Of a stretch of DNA of 12,085 bases, positions 1 through 6,609 are shown piece by piece (within the stretch, counting starts at the first letter, position 1; each line of letters begins with the position of its first letter). The stretch comes from Saprospiraceae bacterium (GTDB taxonomy: Bacteria > Bacteroidota > Bacteroidia > Chitinophagales > Saprospiraceae). The position numbers and the translations under genes were made by a program. The notes below the pieces were generated by a model. The model was not told the origin of the DNA, did not search any database, and was given only the letters and a program-made list of their open reading frames with translations. The stretch lies in the NCBI GenBank assembly GCA_029262975.1, contig JAJCYJ010000965.1, forward strand, positions 1 to 12,085, read 5' to 3'.

Positions 1-507
1 TTATTCATGATGGCTTATCAAATGACTCCGGGCAGCGTAAACTTTACCCAACCCTACCAGTTATTTGGATTTGCTTTCAGGTGGATATGTCTTGGTTTAA
101 TGTTTGTTTTCTGGATATTAATTGCATTCAAAATCAAAAAATACCGCATTGCCTTACTGATATCATTCATTATTGCCTGGTCTCTGTATGATATGAGAAG
201 CATGAAAAACCGCTGGGATATTATGACTTATCTGTCCGGGCAAGATTATGAGATAAATATCCTTGCCGAGATAGATGTTTTCTTGTCGAGAGCACGAGAA
301 ATAATTGGTGATGGCAGCTGGTCAAAAGAACCTCTTTCAGGTGTATTAAATTCTTATTGTACGTATCAGCTGGCTGATTTGCCCTATAAACCTCTACAAT
401 CCGGACTAACTCAGGAGGCAGATTATATAATTACCACTAATCCAGCTGACAGGAAAATAGTTTTTAATCATGGACGGTATTTTCTCATCGAACGAAACGG
501 TAATTAA
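1..507 (+). CDS. Small membrane-anchored hypothetical protein, partner of the downstream glycosyltransferase (5' end open)
   Basis: The frame is open to the left edge. The first in-window start is the ATG at 7 (166 residues, with a second ATG directly after it), but the gene may begin before the window. Counting from the ATG at 7, two hydrophobic segments lie at about residues 18-41 and 45-60, followed by a soluble domain of about 100 residues that ends with a motif like ADYIITTNP and a terminal FLIERNGN. That arrangement (membrane anchor, then a compact domain closing with 'ADYII...') resembles uncharacterised proteins I recall next to multi-pass GT39-like transferases, but I cannot name a family with certainty. 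Its TAA stop shares one base with the ATG of the next gene (TAATG at 505-509), so the two are probably translationally coupled and work on the same envelope glycan or lipid-linked sugar. The function is inferred from context only. Confidence 0.7.
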   Translation, partial: LFMMAYQMTPGSVNFTQPYQLFGFAFRWICLGLMFVFWILIAFKIKKYRIALLISFIIAWSLYDMRSMKNRWDIMTYLSGQDYEINILAEIDVFLSRAREIIGDGSWSKEPLSGVLNSYCTYQLADLPYKPLQSGLTQEADYIITTNPADRKIVFNHGRYFLIERNGN

Positions 508-1850
508 TGACTTTACTTATAATAGTTTTGCACATTTTAATAGACGGTCTGTGCGGACTTGCTGTGCTCCAGAGAATAGAAAAAGAAGAATGGCAGATAT
601 TTACATTTATCAAAGCTGTGGCAATAGGGATGTTTTTGGAAACTATGGTTTTGACCATTTTTCATTTCGTTGGGATTTCCATTTTAATCGGCTTTATCAT
701 ATTTGCTTCCTTAACCCTTGGGCATTTTCTATTAAACTTAAAGACGCTTAAGCAGGAGCTTTCATGGAGGGATCCATTACTAAAGAAGAGACTATCGGTT
801 TGGGAATATTTGCTTCTTATATTTATCGGAGAAAAAATAGCTTGGAGTCTGTATAATTTATATCGACTTCCTATTTATTTTGATGACGCCTTAAATCATT
901 GGTCTGGCAGAGGAAAAGCAATGTTGACTGGTGTCAACTGGTCTTGGGATCCAGAATCAATATACTTTCTTGGAAAAGCTTTTGGACATATGGAGTATCC
1001 CTTGTTCATAAGTATTTGGCGTGCAGTCAATTCTGCACTATTAGGGGGCGGCAATGGAGCTTCAGAGCGGGCAGATGGTTTAATCATGGCTATTTTCGTC
1101 GCTTTTACAATCATGGTCTGGATATTCCAACGTACAGGAAGCCGTTGGCTGGGTCTTGCTGGTGCATCAATCATATGCGCTATGCCTCTTCAGATTTGGC
1201 ACATGACGGCGGGTTATGCTGAGCTATTTATTCAGGCTTATCTCATCTTTGCCATGTGGTCAATCATGAACGACAAGTACGTTTTGGCCGGCATATTTAC
1301 TGCGGCCTTAATATGGAGTAAGAATGAAGGGTTCATAATCTTTTTACCTTGTCTGCTACTTTGTATCTCTTTCCGTTTGTTGATGGACAAAGAGACAACC
1401 ATCAGCAATAAAATTAAATCTTTCTTTAAATACAATGCAGCCTGGTTAGTGGCCATTGCCCCATGGATTATTTTTAAAATAATTAATGGTGTAGGCTTCA
1501 CAATACCAGGAAATAAAGAACTAGGCTATGTGGATGGAGCAATGATAAAGATGGCTAAAGCGATGTTTGACGCCCCATCTTCGAGCATTTTTTGGATATT
1601 CATTTTTATTTCTTTGGTAGTTGGAATTCGTGTAATCATCAAGGATAGAGAACTTTTTATTTTGACAATTGGAGCACTTTTCCTTTTGGCCATGCTGACC
1701 TTTGTATTTACTTGTACCGGAGCATATATATTCCTGGAAAATCAAATGACGATACACAGATCACTAATGCAAATAGCCCCGATATTTATTGTGCTAGTCG
1801 TAATAACCTTGGGGAAAGGGTCTGTGAAAAACCTATTTGATATCGATTAA
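507..1850 (+). CDS. Multi-pass GT-C / GT39-like membrane glycosyltransferase
   Basis: This 447-residue protein is almost wholly hydrophobic, with about ten membrane segments, as in GT-C glycosyltransferases that take sugars from polyprenyl-phosphate donors on the outer face of the inner membrane. The key signature is an acidic pair in the first large loop, YFDDALNHW at about residues 124-132 (Asp126-Asp127), the position and style of the GT-C catalytic aspartate motif. It is followed by HMEYPL at 161-166, like the '.YPL' loop motif of GT39/PMT-like and ArnT-like enzymes. Donor and acceptor cannot be deduced. The start ATG at 507 overlaps the stop of the preceding gene, which supports this start and coupling. 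At the 3' end the last 18 bases overlap the convergent FKBP gene. No terminator is visible between them. An O-antigen ligase-like role is less likely given the DD motif placement. Confidence 0.82.
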   Translation: MTLLIIVLHILIDGLCGLAVLQRIEKEEWQIFTFIKAVAIGMFLETMVLTIFHFVGISILIGFIIFASLTLGHFLLNLKTLKQELSWRDPLLKKRLSVWEYLLLIFIGEKIAWSLYNLYRLPIYFDDALNHWSGRGKAMLTGVNWSWDPESIYFLGKAFGHMEYPLFISIWRAVNSALLGGGNGASERADGLIMAIFVAFTIMVWIFQRTGSRWLGLAGASIICAMPLQIWHMTAGYAELFIQAYLIFAMWSIMNDKYVLAGIFTAALIWSKNEGFIIFLPCLLLCISFRLLMDKETTISNKIKSFFKYNAAWLVAIAPWIIFKIINGVGFTIPGNKELGYVDGAMIKMAKAMFDAPSSSIFWIFIFISLVVGIRVIIKDRELFILTIGALFLLAMLTFVFTCTGAYIFLENQMTIHRSLMQIAPIFIVLVVITLGKGSVKNLFDID

Positions 1851-2309
1851 TTCAATATTAAAGGCGATAGGAGTATCAGGTGGAATGATTCCAGAGCTTG
1901 ATCCAGCGGTGCCATAACCTAATTGTGACGGAACGTAAAGGGAACCTTTACCTCCTTTCCCAAATAATGGAATGCCTTCAGTCCACCCCGGAATAACAGC
2001 CCGTAATGAAAATTCGGCAGGTGCGCCGCGCTCGATTGACGAATCAAAAATCTCACCGTTTAGAAAAAACCCTTCATAATGCACAACGACCGTACTGGAT
2101 CGGGTGGGCATCGTATCATTTCCGGGTATGTCGATTACATAGTATAAACCACTGGCGGTCTTTTGAGGACTAATATTATTTTCCGAGAAAAACTGCTGCA
2201 GTAACTCTTCATTCGCAGGACCCGGATCTTCATCTCCTCCGCACGAAGAAAATGTAACCAAAGTACAACTGGCTAATAACAGTGAAAATAATTTAATACG
2301 CCAAGTCAT
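1833..2309 (-). CDS. FKBP-type peptidyl-prolyl cis-trans isomerase, lipoprotein
   Basis: This 158-residue protein catalyses cis-trans isomerisation of X-Pro bonds during folding of envelope proteins. The N-terminus is a lipoprotein signal: a hydrophobic stretch ends in FSSC with the lipidated Cys at 23, followed by GGDED. Acidic residues this close to the Cys resemble the Bacteroidota signal that sends lipoproteins to the cell surface. The FKBP domain spans about residues 50-158, and the FKBP12 pocket residues can be matched by eye: Tyr78 (VHYEG), Phe88-Asp89 (IFDSS), Phe100, Val105-Ile106, Trp109 (VIPGW), Tyr132 (LGYG) and Phe150. It should therefore be catalytically competent. It is a single-domain FKBP without the dimerisation domain of FkpA/Mip. 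The gene is 98 bases from the isomerase-like gene upstream, with an inverted repeat in the gap, and its 3' end overlaps the convergent glycosyltransferase by 18 bases. Confidence 0.93.
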   Translation of the reverse strand: MTWRIKLFSLLLASCTLVTFSSCGGDEDPGPANEELLQQFFSENNISPQKTASGLYYVIDIPGNDTMPTRSSTVVVHYEGFFLNGEIFDSSIERGAPAEFSLRAVIPGWTEGIPLFGKGGKGSLYVPSQLGYGTAGSSSGIIPPDTPIAFNIELIDIK

Positions 2310-2327
2310 AATCTCAATCTTTTATTT

Positions 2328-2357
2328 GAAGTTGCAAATAAAACGCTTTACAACTTC
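2328..2357 (-). promoter_or_regulatory. Inverted repeat upstream of the FKBP gene
   Basis: GAAGTTG at 2328-2334 is repeated in inverse at 2351-2357 (CAACTTC). After one mismatch the pairing continues with AAA/TTT, leaving an 8-base loop, so a 7+3 base-pair hairpin is possible. It sits 18 bases before the FKBP start codon and after the stop of the TIM-barrel gene. On the minus strand it is not followed by a T run, so it does not look like an intrinsic terminator. An operator or a 5'-leader hairpin fits better. No convincing Bacteroidota promoter (TTTG / TAnnTTTG) was found beside it. Confidence 0.35.
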
Positions 2358-2407
2358 TATATGTGTTTTAATTGATGCTTATGTAGGAGAAAGACATGGA
2401 AATTTTG

Positions 2408-3295
2408 CTAAGCAGCATATAGATCATTCATTCGTACAGATATTTCCTCGAGTCTTTTGCGATCTCCACCCGATACTTCTGCCGATCCCCAGCCATCATA
2501 TCCGATTTCTGTAAGTGCTTGATTGACACGCCCCCAATTGACACTACCCTCACCAAGTTTTACCTTGAAGCCTTCCCATACTCCCTCTTTATTGGCCTTT
2601 TCACGGCTATAATCCTTAATGTCAACTTTAATAACTCTTTTCCCCAGGGTTTTTATCCAATGTTCTGGCCAGCCGTATCTTATGATATTTCCTATATCCA
2701 TATACCAACCTATATGATCACTATTAAATTGATCAATATACCTGACCGCCTCTAAAGGACTAAGCAGGAAATTATTCCATACATTTTCAATCGCAATTTT
2801 GATTCCGGTACTTTCGGCAATGGGGATTAGTTTCTTTATTTCTTCAGTGGACCGTTCCCAAGCATCTTCATAAGAAACTTCCTCTTTAACCACTCCAGGC
2901 ACTAATAAAACAGTAGTCCCTCCATATTTTTTACATTCTTGTAAAGATTCGATCATAGATTCTGTACATGCCGATCTAATTGACTGATCTGGATCTGAAA
3001 GCGGACTACCCCAATGCATAGAATTTACAAGACCTGGAACTTTAATCCCAGTAGCACTGATCGCATCAAGAACCTCATTATGATTAAGATCAGATGGGCT
3101 ATCTAATTCAACTCCATCGAATCCCAATTCTTTTATTAACCGGAATTTATCAAGAAGAGGTATATCCTCCTTAATCATTCCAATTTTTAAACTTTTCTTA
3201 TTCAACGGTCTGTTAGAACTAAATTTTAAGGACGGCTGAAGACCGATTACAGCCGATCCCAAAAGTGCATTGTTTAGAAATACTCTTCGATCCAT
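2408..3295 (-). CDS. Tat-exported sugar phosphate isomerase/epimerase-like TIM-barrel protein
   Basis: This 295-residue member of the xylose-isomerase-like TIM-barrel superfamily (AP endonuclease 2 fold) probably isomerises or epimerises a sugar or keto-sugar with a bound divalent metal. I chose the ATG at 3295, not the in-frame one at 3367: it puts MDRRVFL at the N-terminus, a twin-arginine (Tat) motif followed by a hydrophobic stretch, and it starts one base after the stop of the upstream oxidoreductase. Barrel motifs are GFDGVELDSP (about 58-67), IEN (Glu170), MDIGN (Asp200), KVDIKD (223-228) and AEVSGG (Glu273). Glu170, Asp200 and Glu273 fit the usual metal ligands. The position often occupied by His in '.H.KD' is Asp225 here. 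The substrate is unknown. Pairing with a Gfo/Idh/MocA protein points to exported carbohydrate metabolism, possibly of 3-keto sugars or inositol-like compounds. Confidence 0.87.
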   Translation of the reverse strand: MDRRVFLNNALLGSAVIGLQPSLKFSSNRPLNKKSLKIGMIKEDIPLLDKFRLIKELGFDGVELDSPSDLNHNEVLDAISATGIKVPGLVNSMHWGSPLSDPDQSIRSACTESMIESLQECKKYGGTTVLLVPGVVKEEVSYEDAWERSTEEIKKLIPIAESTGIKIAIENVWNNFLLSPLEAVRYIDQFNSDHIGWYMDIGNIIRYGWPEHWIKTLGKRVIKVDIKDYSREKANKEGVWEGFKVKLGEGSVNWGRVNQALTEIGYDGWGSAEVSGGDRKRLEEISVRMNDLYAA

Positions 3296-3296
3296 T

Positions 3297-4586
3297 CTAA
3301 GAGAATTTAGTGATACCTGGTTGAGCAACCGGAGCCAGTGCCCAATCAAGATCCCAATTGTATTCATTAATTTTAGGTCCCAATATTTCCTCAGAATTTA
3401 TTGCTTGATCCCATGTTAATGTTTCACCTGTATATGCAACCATCCGACCGATTATCGCCAACATTGTACTATTTGCCATTTGAACACCATCATTAAATGG
3501 CTCTCCTTTACGTATGGAAGCAAAGAGGGTGTTATGTTCATTTTGGTACATATTCGATTTTTCTCCATCCCACTGCCAATTTTCAGCACCCATGATCTTA
3601 TGCTCCTTGAAGACATCGATATACGCTCTCCCTTTATTACCCATCATACTTATGTCATATGCTCTGCTGCATCCTTTTTGTTGTCTGCTGAAATGATATC
3701 CCATTTTACCATCTCCATAGTCATAAGCTAAAGCAAAATGATCGTACACATTTCCATATTTCTCTTCAGTCCTGCTTTGTCTTCCGCCAGTACCGCTTAC
3801 CTTGACAGGTAATTTATCTCCATAAGCCCAGGACATAAGATCAAGGCTATGAACAGCTTGCTCTGCTATATGATCGCCTGATAACCAATTAAAATATAAC
3901 CAATTGCGCATCATCGTTTCAACATCAGTCCATTCAGGTTGTCGGTCTTTATACCATAATGCACCTGTATTATAAGTATTATAAATACTCGAAACCTCAC
4001 CAATTCCTCCGTCGAGTATTCTTTTGAATGTATCTATTTTCGGTACATCATGCCGCCAGCAAAATCCAGACATTAACGCAAGACCTTTTTCCTTTGCCTT
4101 TTGTGCTGAAGCTATAACTCGGCGAATACCCGGGGCATCCACTGCAACAGGTTTTTCGCAAAAGACATGCTTGCCTGCTTCAATTGCTGCCTCTAAATGG
4201 GCAGGTCGAAAACTTGGGGGGGTAGTAAGAATCACGACATCTACATCCGACTCTAAGACTTTCTTGTACGCATCAAATCCCACAAATTTATGCTCTTCAT
4301 CGACCATTATTTTGGCTTCATTTTCTTCCAGAAGGTATTTATACGACTTATCAAGACTATCCTTAAATATATCTGCCATAGCCGTAACTACCACATTAGA
4401 TTCAGCAAAAGTCGCCTGTGCAGCTGCACCGGTTCCCCGTCCTCCACAACCGATAAGGCCGACTTTCAGTGTATCACTGTTTAACTTATGTTTATAGTTT
4501 TGAGCTGTTAATATATTAAAGCCAAGTGAGGTTGCAATAACTGCAGAACCTGATTTGCGCATAAAGTCACGTCTGGATTTTTGCAT
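3297..4586 (-). CDS. Tat-exported Gfo/Idh/MocA-family oxidoreductase
   Basis: This 429-residue protein is a probable NAD(P)-dependent sugar or cyclitol oxidoreductase. The N-terminus carries a Tat signal (SRRDFMRKSG, residues 4-13, then a hydrophobic stretch to about 29), so it should be exported folded with its cofactor bound. The Rossmann domain starts with GLIGCGGRGTG (43-53), followed by a typical EKP motif (144-146). The C-terminal substrate domain contains GDHIAEQAVHSLD (237-249, His246), the family's usual catalytic-region motif, and the length matches the secreted Bacteroidota/Planctomycetota subfamily. Its TAG stop is one base before the start of the TIM-barrel gene, so the two form an operon and probably act in sequence on one substrate. 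A 95-base gap (4587-4681) separates it from apbE upstream. That gap may hold its own promoter, though I see only a degenerate TAnnTTTG-like element (TTATTTTG on the minus strand). The substrate cannot be assigned. Confidence 0.93.
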   Translation of the reverse strand: MQKSRRDFMRKSGSAVIATSLGFNILTAQNYKHKLNSDTLKVGLIGCGGRGTGAAAQATFAESNVVVTAMADIFKDSLDKSYKYLLEENEAKIMVDEEHKFVGFDAYKKVLESDVDVVILTTPPSFRPAHLEAAIEAGKHVFCEKPVAVDAPGIRRVIASAQKAKEKGLALMSGFCWRHDVPKIDTFKRILDGGIGEVSSIYNTYNTGALWYKDRQPEWTDVETMMRNWLYFNWLSGDHIAEQAVHSLDLMSWAYGDKLPVKVSGTGGRQSRTEEKYGNVYDHFALAYDYGDGKMGYHFSRQQKGCSRAYDISMMGNKGRAYIDVFKEHKIMGAENWQWDGEKSNMYQNEHNTLFASIRKGEPFNDGVQMANSTMLAIIGRMVAYTGETLTWDQAINSEEILGPKINEYNWDLDWALAPVAQPGITKFS

Positions 4587-4681
4587 CGTATTCTATTTTT
4601 GTTGTAATGATTGAGCTCCCAAAATAAGGCTATAAAATGATTTTAGGAATATGAAAATTATTTGAACCCTTCTTTTGACAC

Positions 4682-5605
4682 TTATTTAAGATATTCATAG
4701 GAATAAGCCCCGAGAAATTTATTACTTTTTTCTTTTCCAAGCAAACAGATTACAGAGGCCAAAGCATCTGCAGTCATTGCATTCTCTGCCTTAATATTTA
4801 CACTAACGAGATTCTTTGCACCTATTCCAGTAATAGGATTAACTATATGAGCATATCTGGTGTCTCCTGATATAAAATATTGATATGTATCACCAGAACT
4901 TGCGACTGCCTTGTTTTTCAAACCTATATTTCGCTTTTCAGATTCAATATTAACGACCCACTCTGTTTTCCCGGGTGGTGGCATACCTGCATAGATATCC
5001 CCTCCTGCATCTACTAGTGCCTGATTAATACCAAAGCAACCAAGCACTTTAAATAATTGATCTGCTGTATATCCCTTCGCAATTCCTCCAGCATCAAGAC
5101 GCATATTCTCTTTTAATAGTCTAACGGCCTGATGAATAGTGTCATATTCTATAAATCGAAATCCGACACTGCGCGAAGCTTCTTGCAATTCTTTTTCAGA
5201 AGGCAAAGTCTGTCGTCTTATTGCCCTTCTCCATAGCTTACTTAAGGGTCCAATTGTTAGATCAAAGATGCCATCCGTTCTTGTAGACAATAGATGTGAG
5301 AATCTCATTACTAACCATAAATCATCGGATACGCTTGTCCAATTTCCCGTATTACTAAATTGAGAAAGCTGTACAATTTCACTTTCTTCCAAGTAATCAC
5401 TAAATACCTGATTTAATTGATCGATCCTCAACCAGCATGAATCTACTGCTCGTTTTGCCAAAATGGAATCAGCGGAATAGAAAATAATGTGAATCGTAGT
5501 CCCCATCTTTTTCGCGACAAACTCGAATCTTTCGATGTTTTGAGCAACCGCAGATACTGAACAAGTCAAGAAAAAGACAAAGACACCAAGCGACATCTTG
5601 ATCAT
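4682..5605 (-). CDS. apbE: FAD:protein FMN transferase (ApbE family)
   Basis: ApbE attaches FMN from FAD through a phosphoester to Thr/Ser of exported redox proteins. This copy has 307 residues from the ATG at 5605, which overlaps the SUMF1 stop as ATGA. It begins with a signal peptide probably cut after AVA (about residue 21). The family motifs are clear: KKMGTTIHI (32-40), LDAGGIAKGYTAD (170-182), VDAGGDIYAG (198-207), ASSGDTYQYF (235-244), YAHIVNPITG (251-260) and MTADALASV (277-285). Asp280 fits the Mg ligand, and the usual Thr four residues later is Ser284. The protein stops soon after LLGKEK, about 20 residues short of typical members; beyond the TAA the same frame reads VSKEGFK and stops again, resembling the missing tail. 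An alternative start is the ATG at 5596, better spaced from the GGAGG, but it would drop the Lys of the signal peptide n-region. No ApbE target motif (SGAT-like) is seen in neighbouring products. Confidence 0.9.
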   Translation of the reverse strand: MIKMSLGVFVFFLTCSVSAVAQNIERFEFVAKKMGTTIHIIFYSADSILAKRAVDSCWLRIDQLNQVFSDYLEESEIVQLSQFSNTGNWTSVSDDLWLVMRFSHLLSTRTDGIFDLTIGPLSKLWRRAIRRQTLPSEKELQEASRSVGFRFIEYDTIHQAVRLLKENMRLDAGGIAKGYTADQLFKVLGCFGINQALVDAGGDIYAGMPPPGKTEWVVNIESEKRNIGLKNKAVASSGDTYQYFISGDTRYAHIVNPITGIGAKNLVSVNIKAENAMTADALASVICLLGKEKSNKFLGAYSYEYLK

Positions 5606-6609
5606 CCTCCAAGAACCAATTCCCAAAAAGCCGCCTGTTCTTCTGCTGAAGGTTGTATCGCAGGACTGATTAAACGAAATCCTACAAAAGGTGAATCTGT
5701 ATTCCACCAGAAACTCCTAGGTATCTGTGGATCCCTTTCTTTCCATTTTCTACTTGATTCTATCCTGCATGTACATCGTTGCTTGTCTGCTTTATCATCC
5801 CAGGATCCACCCCTCACGGTCCTCGGATGCAACTTGGTAGGCTTTATCCAGGGATTTACAGTTCCGGGCATCGTTGATGAAATGATCGCGTATGCATCTT
5901 TTTTGTATTGATCAAGGGTCCATTCGGACACATTACCTAACATATCATAAAGACCCCAAGGGTTGGCTTCTTTGCTGCCTACCTCATGATACTTCTCCAT
6001 GCTGTTATCGTAGTGCCAAGCATGGTCTATCAGAGTTGAAGCACCCTCCTCGAAATAACGTGTACTCTGAGTACCTGCCTTACATGCATATTCCCATTCC
6101 GCCTCTGATGGTAATCGGTAAAATGTACCCGTCTTCTCACTTAACCATTTGCAATATTGCAAAGCAGCAAATTGAGTCATACTGACCGCAGGAAAGCCTT
6201 TTTTCCCCATGCCAAAAGTCGGGTCCTCATAGGGTGGGCTGGGACGAGCAATGGCATCAGCATTCCATTCAGGTTTTTGCTCTGAAGGCAGGTCTAAATC
6301 TTTCTCCCTAAAAACATTGTATTCGTCATACGTCAATTCGTATTCACCGATCCAAAAGGAAGCTACAGTCACTTCCACTTGTGGCCCCTCATCGGGATAT
6401 TCAGACGCTATAGCTTCAGGGCTTCCCATATTAAAACTTCCGCCAGGCAGCAACACCATATCAAAAGTGACTGGTGTGCCAGGTATCGTATGAGTTGATT
6501 TTTTTGCTTCAAAAACTATAGGTTTCAAATCCTGAGTAATTGACGGCTTTGTAACACTGCAACCTACAATCAGTATAATTGATCCAATTATGACACCCAA
6601 ATCTCTCAT
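5602..6609 (-). CDS. SUMF1/FGE-sulfatase-domain lipoprotein (non-FGE)
   Basis: This 335-residue exported protein begins with a lipoprotein signal whose LIVGC places the lipidated Cys at 17. The rest is a formylglycine-generating-enzyme/SUMF1 fold: LLPGGSFNMGSP (53-64), FWIGEYELTYDEY (85-97), RLPSEAEWEYACKAGT (165-180), NPWGLYDMLGNVSEW (216-230), RGGSW (266-270) and a closing FVGFRLI (308-314). True FGEs have two copper-binding cysteines just after RGGSW; here the residues are DDKADKQ, with Cys only at 279 and 281. Sulfatase activation is therefore unlikely and no sulfatase is nearby. A structural or partner-binding role, as in GldK-like or PvdO-like SUMF1 proteins, is more plausible. The start ATG overlaps the YceI stop (ATGA at 6609-6606) and the stop overlaps the apbE start in the same way, so the three genes form a coupled unit. 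Confidence 0.9.
   Translation of the reverse strand: MRDLGVIIGSIILIVGCSVTKPSITQDLKPIVFEAKKSTHTIPGTPVTFDMVLLPGGSFNMGSPEAIASEYPDEGPQVEVTVASFWIGEYELTYDEYNVFREKDLDLPSEQKPEWNADAIARPSPPYEDPTFGMGKKGFPAVSMTQFAALQYCKWLSEKTGTFYRLPSEAEWEYACKAGTQSTRYFEEGASTLIDHAWHYDNSMEKYHEVGSKEANPWGLYDMLGNVSEWTLDQYKKDAYAIISSTMPGTVNPWIKPTKLHPRTVRGGSWDDKADKQRCTCRIESSRKWKERDPQIPRSFWWNTDSPFVGFRLISPAIQPSAEEQAAFWELVLGG
5606..5610 (-). promoter_or_regulatory. GGAGG Shine-Dalgarno-like sequence at the SUMF1/apbE junction
   Basis: GGAGG lies directly before the ATGA overlap and also encodes the last two glycines of the SUMF1 protein. It is too close to the ATG at 5605 but nine bases from the in-frame ATG at 5596, so it leaves the apbE start ambiguous by three codons. 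Such motifs are uncommon in Bacteroidota, and its presence may be a by-product of the Gly-Gly codons. Confidence 0.35.

Noticed and set aside
896..1222. Overlapping open frames on both strands inside the glycosyltransferase
   Set aside because: They are embedded in the GT-C reading frame, have no recognisable motifs and no independent context.
2326..2755. Short plus-strand frames across the FKBP/isomerase gap and within the isomerase
   Set aside because: They overlap a well-supported minus-strand gene and give compositionally random peptides.
3296..3367. Longer version of the TIM-barrel protein starting at 3367
   Set aside because: It would overlap the oxidoreductase by 71 bases and bury the Tat motif 26 residues inside; the ATG at 3295 fits the signal and the operon spacing.
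4024..4497. Plus-strand open frame of 157 codons opposite the Gfo/Idh/MocA gene
   Set aside because: It lies wholly antisense to a gene with unmistakable family motifs and its translation is low-complexity Ser/Thr/Ala/Pro with no domain; a shadow frame.
5606..5707. Longer version of ApbE starting at 5707
   Set aside because: The extra 34 residues overlap the SUMF1 coding sequence and precede a clear signal peptide; the ATGA overlap start is far more natural.
5602..6609. Functional formylglycine-generating enzyme
   Set aside because: The active-site cysteines after RGGSW are absent and no sulfatase gene is present.
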